Counted from the first letter of the stretch, positions 33,978 to 46,400 are shown. The stretch is DNA of 64,000 bases from Uranotaenia lowii (GCF_029784155.1 NC_073691.1:63494839-63558838); one strand, 5' to 3'. Program-made: numbers and translations. Notes: generated by a model not told the origin, from the sequence alone.

Positions 33978-34289
33978 TGTTTAGATATAAGAAAAGTGCT
34001 CGAAAATTATTTGTAACGCTTGTGTTTGATCCTTCGTTTTTAGTACTAAGCAATCGTTAATGTCATGTTTTGCCTGTAAAGTTACTTTCTTGAGAGCTTT
34101 TTAACTTTCCTCAATATAGTCTCTTCGCAAATTCCAACCGAGCAAGTTACTTCTCTCCTGTTTTAATAAAGTGGTTCAATCAATAAAAGTGTCCTCAGTT
34201 TTCATCAAATTGTGACCGTTTATGTAAAAATTGACTTTGTGAAATCGAAGAATTGAGAAATTTCGGCTAGCCACCAACCTGACCTTACA
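33978..34289 (+). repeat. BEL/Pao 3' LTR
   Basis: 312 bp, matching the 5' LTR at every position I compared, which indicates a very young insertion. It is followed directly by the target duplication GAAAC. Confidence 0.95.
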
Positions 34290-34294
34290 GAAAC

Positions 34295-37200
34295 AAAGAA
34301 CCCATATTAGTCGTAAATTCGAGTCAAAAACTAACCATCCTTATCCTAGCTTCTAGACAGCTTTTGGACAGTTCATTAATCTCCATCAACCGGGGAAATG
34401 TCCAGTGTAGGTGGTACGGCTAGAGAAATTGAGGAATAAAGAAAACCAACGATTGGAACAGAACCGTACACCCAAATGAATAGTCGAAAAATATTAATGC
34501 CAAGCCTCATAAATTTTTTTCTTGTTAAAAACAAACTTGGAATTCTCAGCTTATGTAGACGAAAAAGTTATGAGTTCGAAATTTAACGACAACGAACCTT
34601 AAATTACTGGGTCCGAATCCACCGAGCATATTTTTCAATGAGTAGAAATCAAATTTCAACATTTCAGACGTTTGCACATTTTTTTTTCTTTTTTTTCTGT
34701 TTCTCAAAGGCAAAACTGTACAAGTCTCTCGAGTGCTGTTTCCGACTTCCATTTTCGTCTTTGGGTGTCTTCTTCCCACAACTATAAAAGCGTTACCTTT
34801 CTGAAAACGAATCATATTTGTCGTCCCTTCTTCATGACTGTCCAAGTGCAGTTTTCATCATCAGTTTGCCATTTCCGTTGGTTGTCATGGGTTGCGGTAG
34901 GGAATAAAAACTATCATCCTCTCGATATGGACAGCAATGGAATTTCCCCGGACAGCACTCCACTCCACTCCATGTGATGCAGCAGCGATGATTGATGGGT
35001 TGCAGCAGACGATTGAACGATTGAATCCCTCCCTCCTTCACTAATGACTTCCGGTCTGCAGCCGATTGATTGAATTGTAAATATGTACCTACTTGTATGA
35101 TGGCGACTATTAAATCTTCCAGGAACAGATCCTTAACCTGAAACTGAGAAGACTGCCCATTAGGGAACCCCCAAGATCAATATAGATAATAACATTGGGT
35201 TGCAATCTTTTATTACGTCGTTGAAAGGGTAAGGAAAATGCAGAAAATCTCTTACCGAACCTCCTTTGCGGTTAATTGCGTCTCGAAGCAGAGCGTTTTT
35301 TTTTGTTCATTTCTATGTTAAAAATTAACCAAGCATGGAAACGTTCAAGCTATAGTCGCACTATCAATTGCTTTTTCATGAAGCTATCGGACTCATCGTG
35401 TCCACACCCACAATTCGATGCTGTTTTATTTGTTTCGCAACCTGAAACGAATGGGAAACTGCAGGCTCGTAACGTCAGGTTTTGAAGTTCATCTTTGGAG
35501 AAATCTATTGCGCAATAAGGATAAACCTTTGGCTTCCGGTGGTAGGGGGCATTCATATTTGTACATATTTCCTGCTTCTCCCATGGGAGTTTTCGGCCAA
35601 TCAATGCCTGTCTTGGCCAGAATTTTATTTAACACCCTAAATGATGGCAGTTTTTTTTTTCGGAAACAAATTTCAAACAAAGAAACATACCATTATTATA
35701 GCGATCTGAATTAGAAAGATTAATCAACCCATCCGCCATTAAAATCTATAGGATATAACGTAGTTTTCACATATTTAAATCTTTAAAAATGTAATTGGCA
35801 AAAAGAATAATTTTCTGCTTTTCTTAATTTTAATTGTTTTCAATTAAAACAAAACAAAAACGATTTTTTCATTCAAACTTACATGTTCATCTGACCTACT
35901 TCAAGCCCCGACACGACAGCTAATAGCCAATTATCCAAAAGCAACTCGGAGGCAGTATCCGTTGTGGAAGCAAACACTTGAATATTGTATGGAAGGATCA
36001 ATCAGAGGCCGAAATTTGCATGAAACGAAGCGTCTGTTGCCCCTTGATGAAATTTCGAGGAGTCGGAAGTGCAGAAAGTAAGAACAGCAAAAAAAAGGTC
36101 AGCTTTCTTTTAAATTCAAACTGGGAGGTCAATTTTACACTCATAATAGTTATATATAGCTGCACCCACGAGTTCGTGGGGTCCCAAACGGCTATCGAAT
36201 TCCGGGGTAGCAGAAACAACTTTGGTCATCAACTTGACCAGCGATGGGGGAGCGAAATAAAAGGCCTAGAACGAAGCGAATTTTCGGTGGCAAAACACGT
36301 CTGATGCTCGCGAGTTAGGTTTAGAAAAATAGCATTGTGTCGTTTTGAAACTTAAATTTTAAAATCTTTGAAACTTAAAAAGTCTCCTGGTGGAAAACAT
36401 AAGAAAACAGCTTACATATTTTGTTCGCAGTATCATATATTTGGTTTCTTTCAAACATATGCAAAGCGGTTGTACTGGGAGGACAATGCCAGTTATTAGA
36501 AAGTTTGTAAATGCCGGCCCGGCATAAAATCTTATACCGATAATTCCACCTTGAAGAAATTTCATTATTGGAGTAGAGTCTGATTTGTTGGTGTAGGTTT
36601 CCCCTAAAACTAGGAACAATCCCCTACATTATTTTAGCTTGAACGCGCAGCGTAATGAGGCTTCCTCGAAATTTTGATCCATCATTTTAGGGCGGCCCGT
36701 CTTTCTAGCTTCATACAATGCTCTAGGAACGCCTCGTGTCTCTAGGTTTACCAAAGGCTAGAACAATCCTTCATGCCACATGCAAAAGTAGATACCTTAT
36801 TATGCCACACGTTCATTACGTCATTCATTAAAAAATACGATATACATTGTCCAGAAAAAACTACACAAGCCAAACTATTGATAATTCTTAGAACATTGAT
36901 AAACTGAAATTTGCTTGAATTTGAAGCATTTTGGGTGTGAAAAAAATACAACTGCGAAGAAAAGAACACAAACACATAGATTTAATATAGACATCCATCC
37001 AAAAAAGGATTGCAGTCGCCCATAACCCCAAAACCAACCTCATATTCAAACCCAATCCGTTTTGTTTTTCTATTGCTTTGGTCGATTCTGACGACATTGT
37101 TTTTCATATTAATGTACCAAATTATGAGCTGAAAACATGAAATTCGGCAAATTTACAGCTAATTTTGTAAAACTTAACAAAAATAGCTGAAGGTATCTCT

Positions 37201-39160
37201 ATTTCTGAAGCTTAGAAGCTTTTAAAAATGGGAGAGTTACGAACGCGTGTATCTGAGAAACCATTCGTTTGATCGAAATACTTTCTATGAAGGAAATAAA
37301 GGTAATCTTATGATAATCCATGAAAATGTTTGAAAAATATTTATCGTTCATTGAAAGAAATATTTCTAGTTTATTCTTGGTGTCTCCCATCGGCTGACAC
37401 AAACTTTTTTCAGTCTTGTTATTGATCAGTTTTACCCACTTATACTTCGTCAAATCTATATTTTGGGTGGCTGTATCCTCTTCCATTAATTTCTGCTACT
37501 TTTCGACCCAATACTTCTCTTTTGAAAGAAGCTAATGGCGAATGGGTGGATTCAGCTGTTTCGAAATTAACAAAACTGGATTATTTTTGTGTCACTAAAA
37601 CACGTTTTTACTGGAATGTCTGCTGGTAAAATCTGACAAAAATGAAGCAAATCCATCATGAGATTGAACTTCAAGTATAATCAGTCAGTTGATATCGTAG
37701 GTTACGAAATACACATACAGGATTTTTTGTTGAGCTCTTAAAAACAGCGAAAACCAACGTTTTAATTGTTGTTTTTTTTTCACTGGAGCTCATAGTTAGG
37801 CAACACTTTCAGCTTATCGGGAAAAAATACGAGAACTTTGTGGACATTTTTGACAGAGACTTTTCACCACTCACGCACAATTTTTTTTTTTTTAATCAAC
37901 TGCTTTGTCTGCTTTCGAACTGTGCAAAATATTTTTTTCTGTTCTCTTGCATCGTAAATATCTCTAAAATGGGTATATTTTCAAATTTGAAAGGTCGGAT
38001 AATACTTTTGTACAGGCAAGAAAATGCTGACAAATTTGTGTACGTCCGATAGCTAGGAAATTATCTATCAGCAAAAACATGTATCCCATTTCTAAAAGAA
38101 CTAAGCTTTTGTGTATGAGTTTAGATGAATCTCATGATCTCTGTATGAGGACCTGGCTCTGAAATTACTACATGTTAAAAGACGTTGAAGCACAGTGAAC
38201 AGACGTTAGTGCTCAAACAAAAAACCTTAAAAAAAGTGTGTAAAATTTCGAATGTTATCATTAAAGAAATGTTGAAAAATGCCATCTATTGCGTCCTTCA
38301 AAAGTTACAATGCAACTTTTCTAGTGACCAGTTTTCGAAGATGCGTAATCATATATGAAATAATAAATAACACTAGTTTACAAAATTTTGAAAAAATCGT
38401 GAATTTGATTAACTGACCAACTGAACCAAAAATCTCAGTAGAACCGTTTTTGAGTTATGGTCCAAATATGAAATTTCGAAAAAATTAAAAAAGTTCTTGT
38501 ACTTAGATTAAAATATCTCGAACGCCATAACAGTAATTTGCAATCCCTCTTTTGCATATTGAAGGTGAATAAGTTTTCTATCGATCATCTGAACATTGTT
38601 TTTGCATTTGACCAACAGTATTGCTGATATTAGTGACTTTATGAGAAAAAAAAATATAAAAAACGCATTTTTTTAGAGAAAATTTTGTTTCAACGAAAGT
38701 TTTTGACTCGATGGTAGCATTTAAAAAATCTGATTTTCTTTTGCGCTTAAATATCGATTTGAAACAAAGATTTCAACAGGTTATTTATCAAAATTGGTTG
38801 AAAATTGAAGAAGTTATGGCTACTTTACCATTACTCAAACTTTTGGAGTTTTTAAAAATTTAGCGAACCGCTTATCATAGTATAGGAAGAATGAAACATG
38901 ATAAATCTCACTTGCTCCATGTCGATATTATTTATTAACTTACCTGAAGGTCACATGCCAAGTTTTTGGAAGATCTGACCATAGGGAGGGGTTGCTTAAG
39001 TCTCAAACGTGAATAAAATTTTGAGGTATTTTGCCCGGTAGGAACTAGCTGATTGTTTTTTATGGTTGATTTTCTTAAAGCCTAAGTTGAGACAAATATT
39101 TCAACCGAAGACTGTAACTCGATTGGATTTGAAACAGAAAAGTTATTCAGCTCCTACTTC
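34295..39160. other. Non-coding sequence between BEL and the family B copy
   Basis: No exon or transposon terminus was identified. The interval 37.8-39.16 kb has the look of old repeat sequence but was not assigned. The open frames are short, overlapping and without recognisable protein features. Confidence 0.35.
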
Positions 39161-39182
39161 ATTTCACTCTTCAGTTGTCAAA

Positions 39183-40202
39183 ATGCCGTCCAAGGAAGAA
39201 GCGCAGCGTATCAAAATTTTGCTCGCGCATCGCGAAAATCCAAGCTACTCGCACGCATAGCTGGCAAAATCGCTAAAAATTGCCAAATCAACCGTTACAA
39301 ATGTAATTAAAGTGTTTGGGGAACGTTTGTCGACAGCCAGGAAGTCTGGATCGGGGGGAAATCGAAAACCGGAAGCCACTGAGACGACAAAGAGAGTTGC
39401 CGGTAGTTTCAAGCGAAACCCTAACCTCTCTCTCCGAGATGCCGCAAATAAGCTGGGTGTATCGTCTACAACCGTGCATCGAGCCAAGAAACGAGCCAGA
39501 ATATTGACTTACAAGAAGGTAGTTACTCCAAATCGCGATGATAAACAAAATACGACGGCCAAAGCGCGATCCCGGAGGCTGTACACGACGATGCTGACGA
39601 AGTTTGACTGCGTGGTAATGGACGACAAAACTTACGTCAAAGCCGACTACAAGCAGCTTCCGGGACAGGAGTTTTATACTGCAAAAGGAAGGAGAAAGGT
39701 ATCAGATATTTTCAAGCACATGAAACTGTCAAAGTTCGCGATGAAATATCTGGATTGGCAAGCCATCTGTATCTGTGGCTTGAAAAGCAGCATTTTCATA
39801 GCTTCCGGGACTGTCAACCGAGAAATTTACGTGAAAGAGTGTTCGAATAAACGTCTGCTGCCTTTCCTGAAAAAACACGGTTGTTCCGTACTGTTTTGGC
39901 CGGATTTGGCATCTTGCCATTACGGTAAAAAGGCCATGGAGTGGTACGCCGCCAACAACGTGCAGGTGGTTCCCAAGGACAAGAACCCTCCCAACACGCC
40001 AAAGCTCCGCCCAATTGAGGAATACTGGGCTATTGTCAAGCGGAACCTAAATAAGACCAAAAAAACTGCTAAGGACGAGCAGCAGTTCAAGGCAAACTGG
40101 CTTTCTGCGGCGAAGAAGGTGGACAAGTTGGCTGTACAAAATCTGATGGCAGGGGTTAAGCGTAAGGCCCGGCAATTCGGATTTGGAAAAGCGGAAGCCT
40201 AA
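39183..40202 (+). pseudogene. DD37E family B transposase with one nonsense codon
   Basis: This encodes a 339-residue IS630-Tc1-mariner transposase, which cuts and pastes the element at TA sites. The ATG at 39183 starts MPSKEEAQRIKILLAHREN, followed by a single TAG at 39258-39260 where the sister copy has AAA. The frame is then open to 40202. There are helix-turn-helix segments near residues 10-45 and 80-105. The catalytic residues are in VMDDKTYVK (D148), WPDLASCHY (D241) and RPIEEYW (E279), with 37 residues between the last two, giving DD37E. The residue after D148 is Lys where the sister copy has Glu. Confidence 0.9.
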
Positions 40203-40231
40203 CTGAATATTTTTCCTGAGTTTTATACTAA

Positions 40232-40626
40232 GGCCGGAACAAATTTCATATCCTTCTTTTGTCACTCGGAGTGGGAACATCGCGAGGGGGGGACAATAAA
40301 AAATAATGCAAAAAATCAATAAATTGGAATAAATTGTACGGTAGCTTGCATGCAACAAAATTGCATACTATATCGTTGCACACAACTTATGAATCAAGTA
40401 ATTTTTTATCAAATAATTCAGTCAAATCAAGAAAACAAAAGGTGAAATAACTTCCATCTTCTTAAATTTGTTTTTTGGTCTTTTAATCTTTCAGATATTG
40501 GATTTTTTTTATCGAAATTTACATAAATTTTTTCAAATTTTATTTATTCCCCCCTTCGAATTTTTTAAAATTTCAAAGAGGGGGGGGGGGTGGGTGACAA
40601 AAGAAGAAATTGATATTTGTTCCAGC
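40232..40626. mobile_element. Harbinger-type MITE (395 bp, TAA duplication)
   Basis: TAA at 40229-40231 and 40627-40629 flanks inverted termini of about 34 bp starting GGCCGGAACAAATTTCATAT, with a few mismatches. The empty site is seen in the sister copy at about 51765 (tatactaattaaac). G- and C-rich runs occur inside. No transposase is present. Confidence 0.88.
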
Positions 40627-40729
40627 CTAATTAAACTTGAAAAATAAATTTAATATGATTTTTTAAATAAACGATTTAACCGATTTACACGCGTTTTCCC
40701 TTGACCAAATTTTGACCGTATCACCTTTT

Positions 40730-42085
40730 AAACGAGGTTCCTCTTTCGAGGTAACTGTGCATTTTTCTGGAAAAAAAGCTTAAAGAGATTTTTAGAGAAA
40801 AAATCTCAAGAAAATTATAAATGGGTTTAAAAGTGGAAGATATTTTTTTCAAATAACTTTGGATACAACTATCAAAATACAAACTTATAGAGGTTTAAAA
40901 TACCAAAAGGAAGTATTCCTCTTCCGTTGATCTTCGTTATTAAACCGGCTGAGCAATCAGGAGAAAGATAAAAATTCATTCATTATACTCTTCCCTATTG
41001 CAAACACCTGCTCCGAATAGAGAGCAGTGAAGAAAAACTACTCAATGATGGTGGGGTGTTCCGCCCGAGTCTTGATTCTATGTTTAACCCATAACACAAC
41101 CGTACCCGTCTTAAGACCGTCTTACCATACCACTTTGACAAAAGGAAAAAGAAGGCCGCTAATAGGGCGAAGAAAGTGAAGAAAAATGCACTCCAGGTGT
41201 CGTCTACCGAACCGGAACGCAACATAACCCAACAACAGCACTAACAGCTCGCTCGTATACGTATGTACGTGTACTCGTGTGTATGTCATCTGGCAACCCC
41301 AGTCATAAAACCAAAAAGACGGGTGCCCTCGTGAGTTGGTTTGGTTCGTGGAGTGGAAGGTAAGCCACTACCGAAAGTGAGCCCCCAAACAAAAAAAAAG
41401 CGAAAATTAAATTCACTGCGGAAACAAGAAAAACTATGACATTTCTTTCGGCATTGGGTGCATGCATTTGGCAACAGCCCGCAACCTACCGATATAGGCA
41501 GCTATGTAGATTTAAAAAGGTTGAGAACCGAAGTTGAACTCCACCGGAATGACTGGGCGAAAGCGCAATGGAGAAATGTAGTTTTTTTTGGTTTAGGTTC
41601 TGTTCTGAAATTAATGGGAAATATACGGTAGAACTCAACGGCTCAACTTCTATGTACCTACTTCTATGACGATACACAATTCCAGTCGTCTAGCCACATG
41701 GTTTCCGTTGCAATCCAGCCCAGCCCGGCAAACCATAACGTGTGCGGTTGGACCGAGCAAAAGGGTGTGGCAGGCAATTAGTCGAATACAAGTCAATGAT
41801 GATGGGGCATCAAGCGTGCCTATATCCATACCTTTGAATGGGTGGCGTTGGGCTGATAGTTGTGCTGTATTGTCTCCTGCGTTTTGTTACGGATTATGGT
41901 GAATTCAGTTTTCGCTGACCTACAGTTCCACATTCACTGAGATGAGCGTTTTATAATAGGATATTCTGATCCGCGTATGTTGCTTAATCCTAGGTTGATC
42001 AGTTAGGTTCTAGATTTTTTTTAAAGAACATAAGTAAACAGTTATTATCTTTTTATTTGACTAGGCAGACCTACTTATATTGAAG
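40730..42085. other. Non-coding sequence, no recognised gene
   Basis: Balanced composition in places (41000-41950) but no splice-flanked coding motif that I recognise. Confidence 0.35.
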
Positions 42086-42238
42086 CAGGGTGGCTACAGA
42101 CAGAACCGGGAAAACCGGGAATTGAAAACCGCAAAGGAAAAATCCAAAACCAGGAAAAATACAAAAGGAATCCAAAATTCCGTTTTGGTTTCAAGATCAG
42201 AAATTCTACCAAAAATTCAAAAATCAGAATTACTATTT

Positions 42239-42428
42239 GGGCTTGTGATATAGCTCAGTTGGCAAGTCTATTGTCTCCTGAGCCGATGTCCGCGAGTTCG
42301 AGCCCAAGAGCAAACATCGAACGCAGTTGTACCGGATAAGTTTTTCAATAACGCCAACTGCAACGTTGATAAAGTCGCGAATGCCATAAAGATGGTAAAA
42401 CGACTATAATCGAAACAAAAAAAAAAAA
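42239..42428 (+). mobile_element. tRNA-derived SINE (about 190 bp)
   Basis: The head resembles a tRNA, with an A box (tagctcagttggc, 42251-42263) and a B box (gagttcgagcc, 42294-42304), followed by an unrelated body and an A-rich tail. A 13-bp duplication with one mismatch, AGAATTACTATTT (42226-42238) and AGAATTATTATTT (42429-42441), flanks it. Confidence 0.85.
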
Positions 42429-42963
42429 AGAATTATTATTTAAATTTCCAAGTCAGAAAAGTTCCAAAAATTTTTGGGAAGAAAATCATAAGTTTTGAAT
42501 TAAAAAAACACCCGGATCTTTTTTCAAAATCAATTGCGTCTAAACTGTAGAAAAAAACTCTCAATTCAGAACTCTTTGATGCAAACATGAAAATGTAAAA
42601 AGAGGCTTATAATTGGTATAATTTTTCTGTGGTAGTTTCAATTCAAGAGTTAAACCCAATACACACATTAAAAATGAATGTACAATTCATCTTTACGCAC
42701 GGCACGGTGCTTCATAATAGCAAATGCGACGTCTCTGAAAATTTGCAGAGTTAAATAGGAAACTATTTCCTTTCAAACGCACTGTTATAATTTTCCAGGG
42801 AACTTCACTAGAATTTCTTTCAAAATTCTACAAATTTAAAAAAAAAATCGATTGAACTGATTTCTAAACTGATCCGTAGCAAAAATGTAATGAATGTAAT
42901 GAATTATTAAGAGCTTTGTATTGAGAGTGTGTTTATGTAGATTGAAGACAAAATGCTTTAAAG

Positions 42964-44602
42964 CAGGGTGGCCAACATTTTTAACAGGCGGGTCAGGAGA
43001 TGAGATAGGTTGGCGGGCCACATTTTCAATATTCAGAGCAAATAAATGAATAACTGATTTTCAATGATAATATAATAAATTAATTTTTGTTTTCAATTGT
43101 ATTTCTTTAAAAATCTGAAATATGTTTAAAAGTCAATTTATGAAATTCGGTGCAGGATTCTACTTTTTCTATTATGCTTTATTTAAAACTTATTCTAAAA
43201 ATTATTGAGATCTCGTTTCTCAGTCCAAATAATTATTTTCATTACTAAATAAGAAACATTTTACGACTTAAATTGCATCTATGTTTATCCAGACCAAATT
43301 GAATATAGGTTTATGTTATATGGAAAAATAGTTTTTTTTTTTCAAATATATTTTTAATTCAAGGTTTAGACTTCTGTTGGGTGAATTTGTTGCAGAAATT
43401 CCAAAGTACTTTCCAACTATTCCAATTTTTTTGGTACTGTATCGACTGCGAGCTTTCTGAAAACATGTAAAATCACTTCTAACTGATGTGCGTACTGCTT
43501 CATTTCAGATGTCGCAATTTAATCGGCAGCGTTGCAAAAAAAATGAATGATCAGTTATTTTTTTCGCAAACCAAGTTGTTCAGAAACTTATTTTTAAATT
43601 ATTAATTTAACAGTTAACCAGGCCTCCATCATTGATCGTTTCAAAACTGACTAAGTTCAACAATTAAAAATGCATTTTCAAATTTAATGCGTACTAAATA
43701 TAAAATCAGATTTTCATAAAGTGACCGTGGGTAGAGAAACATCCTTAATATTATTTTTTTCAATATTTAACACTAACCGAAACAGATTTAAAAAAATTGA
43801 GGAGGTATTTGATATAACATTTTTCCGTCACAAAATACTTTATTTGAAATCCACAATCCTTTGTTATTTTCAGCAGATAACATGGCTCATCAAAACGCTT
43901 TAAATGTCAATAGCTTTTAAAATGAAATATTTCGAAAAAGTTGGTGGTGAAAATCTATTTGAAAAATCATAAAAAATCTACAAAAACAAATTTTAAATTT
44001 GGGTGAAAATTTGAAGACAGCCTGCGCAAATTTTCATATCATACTTGTCGTATTTTCCCGTGATATTTTCAGTAAAAATTAAGTTGGTTTCAATGGAAGC
44101 TGAAAAATGAAGTAAATTCTTCGCTCTAAAATGCCTAAAATACTAAACTTTGACAAATAAATGGATTGATTCGTAAATAAATGTGCTTTGATGTTCACTA
44201 TAACTTTGTGCTAAATTTTACAGAAGTTTTTTTTTTTGAAAAACCTTGACCTTTAAAAACCAGTCAAAATTTAAACTAGTGCCATGCACCCATTTAGAAG
44301 CTCACATCGCATTTAGAATAATCGTATGAGGTAAATAATTAATTAGGGGAAATTCATCGCTATACACACCTGTTATTCGAAAGTACTGTGTCTAATATTA
44401 GAAATTTAAAAAGTAAGCAGGTTTTTTCTCCAACTTTTGTTTCGATACGAATTTTGATAAACTTCATCTCAAAATGATACAGAAATCATCAAAAACCTCA
44501 ACTTTTATAGAACCAAGATTGGAATGTGGTCATTATGGAAAAAGCTTCGCGGGCCACAAAAAGACCACATGTGGCCCGCGGGCCATGGTTTGGCCACCCA
44601 TG
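42964..44602. mobile_element. hAT-type non-autonomous element (1639 bp)
   Basis: CTTTAAAG at 42956-42963 and 44603-44610 is a perfect 8-bp duplication. The ends are CAGGGTGGCCAAC and GTTTGGCCACCCATG. GC-rich subterminal segments (gttggcgggccac, tggcccgcgggcca) surround a long AT-rich core without transposase. Confidence 0.85.
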
Positions 44603-44822
44603 CTTTAAAGCCTTTAAAAATGTTGTACCTCACTCAGCATATATTTGGGTTTTAAGTGAAGTATTTAAAAAAAACGTTGTAATGAATGAAATTTATTATT
44701 GGTTTTGTTAAACTATGTTAACAAACAAAATAACACAATTAATGAATAAGAATTGATAGTTTTACTTCTTTTTTTTCTCTTGTTCGAGAACACCTGGCAA
44801 AAAATTCACATTTTTCATTGGT

Positions 44823-45060
44823 GCCTACCCAGCAAACATTTTTGTAGGTATATTTCTCTACAACTTTGTTATACGTCTTAACACATTATGGAATGATCGT
44901 ATGAAACTCGAAAAAACAGCATTTACCTACCAAAGTGGAGGCAATAGACGTACATATTTTCAACTTCTGGCCAAAGCGATAAGATTATACGATTTGGACG
45001 ATATAGGACACCATATTCATACATACTGAAAGAATGCAAGAGAGCACCAGTTTTTATCTC
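44823..45060. repeat. Dispersed repeat starting CCCAGCAAAC (copy 1)
   Basis: Aligns for about 200 bp with 63374-63580 at a moderate identity (shared ttttgtag, tggaatgatcgtatgaaa, aacagcatttacct). The superfamily is unknown. Confidence 0.6.
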
Positions 45061-45189
45061 TCAACGCATGCGAACCGTTGCCAGCGACAATGTTTTCTGC
45101 CTCTGTCATTGGGCAATTCTTGCAAATACACCATCTGATTTTTAGCAATCTAGTTGCACTGCTGGTAGCAGAGAGAACAAGAAAGCTGT

Positions 45190-46175
45190 ACGATAATTAT
45201 AGTAAATTCAACTATAATTATATGATTCAAGTGATCATAATAATGATAGATTCAACTGTACTAATATGATTGATTTATTTATAAATATGATAGATTCACT
45301 TTTATTTCCATTATTGATTCAATAAGGTAAACTTTAAATATTGTTAATTTTAATTCTGTTTATATTGGGAGTTATCATATCTTCATATTTTTTTTTTTTG
45401 GAATATTTTATGGCTGAATTTTATTTTCTTATGAATTATTATTGCAGCATTTTGCATCTAGTTCGTTTTAACCGCCACGATGCTAAAAAAGCTGATCGGA
45501 AATCCCGATATCCAAGTCCTGGTTCCTTCGCTGTTGTTTTTTTTTGCATCTTGATGCATGGTTGCCCAGCAAATTATGCGTCTAAACTAATCGGTTCCAG
45601 AAAACGTTCTTAGAAGTCTGTGCTTCGGCACCCAGCAAAGATTGACCTACGCTGACTTACCAATGCTAGTTTCCTGTGGGATCCTACCAGAATCACGTAA
45701 AGGAACGTCGAAACCCTCGTCGATTTCGCGGGCAGCCAGAGTTGGTGTATCTTTCCCAATTCCAGGAACTGTCCGCCTACTACACAACCGCTACCCCATC
45801 GGCGGAGAGCGCTTGCGCTTTGTTACCGATGTCGGGAACTGCCGGCTGAGCCCTTAAACCCCTGATGAACTCGAATGAACACTATAGTATTTAAGTATCA
45901 CACAATCGAGCATAAAAATATAGTTTAATTTACTTTATTTATAGTTCAATACCTAGAATCAATCATTTGTAGTTGAATCTATCATATTTACAGTCGAATC
46001 TATCATATTTATAGTTAAATTTTAGAGGTCAACCAGAAATGTATAGTTGAATCTATTGTATTTATAGTTGAATAACTAAAATCAATCATACAATTGTAGT
46101 TAAATTTATCATATTTACAGTTCAATCAATTAAACCACTACTATTGAATCTATCATATTCATAGTTAAATTTTAA
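45190..46175. repeat. Element with inverted arrays of an AT-rich 23-25 bp motif
   Basis: The left arm (45195-45325) repeats aatatgatagattcaact-like units; the right arm (45915-46175) repeats the complement, tagttgaatctatcatattt, at least six times with variations. The centre (45330-45900) is less AT-rich and includes two cccagcaaa words (about 45568 and 45631). No transposase was recognised. Confidence 0.65.
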
Positions 46176-46179
46176 ATCG

Positions 46180-46400
46180 ACAAAGAAGATGTGCGCAGGC
46201 AGCCTAATGAGCCGTGTTACAGAAAAAATCGAGAATTCCTTCAAAACCGTGGCGAATAGCGTTATCCGCATTTGTTCTTAAAAGTCTGAAGAAAACGCTA
46301 CACCTGTTTAAAAAAAAAATATCTAGAATTCAATAATAAATAACAGAAATTGTTTTTGGCAATTGTTTTTGTCTAGGATTGGAACAAGCTTTATAAGGCA
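46180..46400 (+). mobile_element. DD37E family A 3'-end fragment
   Basis: The sequence reads a decayed version of the last transposase codons (agcctaatgagccgtgttacag) and the 3' non-coding end of family A. It ends near ggattggaacaagctttataa. The rest of the copy is absent. Confidence 0.7.

Larger units (their letters stand above)
27794..34289 (+). mobile_element. Complete BEL/Pao LTR retrotransposon
   Basis: Two 312-bp LTRs (27794-28105 and 33978-34289), TG to CA, flank gag-pol on the plus strand. A 5-bp duplication GAAAC lies at 27789-27793 and 34290-34294. The internal region opens with tggtgccgtgacc near 28111, a likely primer-binding site, and ends with purine-rich caaggtggcggcga before the 3' LTR. 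Protease, RT, RNase H and integrase are all recognisable and in BEL/Pao order. The coding region has one in-frame stop and one frameshift. Confidence 0.95.
39164..40729 (+). mobile_element. DD37E family B copy, left end missing, carrying a MITE
   Basis: Homology to the family B copy at 50562-51861 starts at about 39166 (ttcactcttcag), so the left terminal repeat and leader of about 140 bp are gone. The right terminus (tttgaccgtatcacc) is present near 40715-40729. A Harbinger-type MITE lies in the 3' non-coding part. With one terminus missing, the copy cannot be excised. Confidence 0.85.
42086..44822. mobile_element. CAGGGTGGC-type element, right end missing, with two insertions
   Basis: It starts CAGGGTGGCTACAGACAG and has ccgggaaaaccgggaatt repeats, like the element at 56018. 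Interior blocks align with that copy (for example ttccaagtcagaa...ccaaaaattttt near 42450 with 56190, and gtgtagattgaa near 42935 with 56700). A SINE (42239-42428) and an hAT MITE (42964-44602) have inserted. Homology fades near 44800, where another repeat begins. Confidence 0.6.

Noticed and set aside
42239..42320. A functional tRNA gene
   Set aside because: It has A and B boxes, but the acceptor and T stems are imperfect, and the target duplications and A-rich tail show a SINE.
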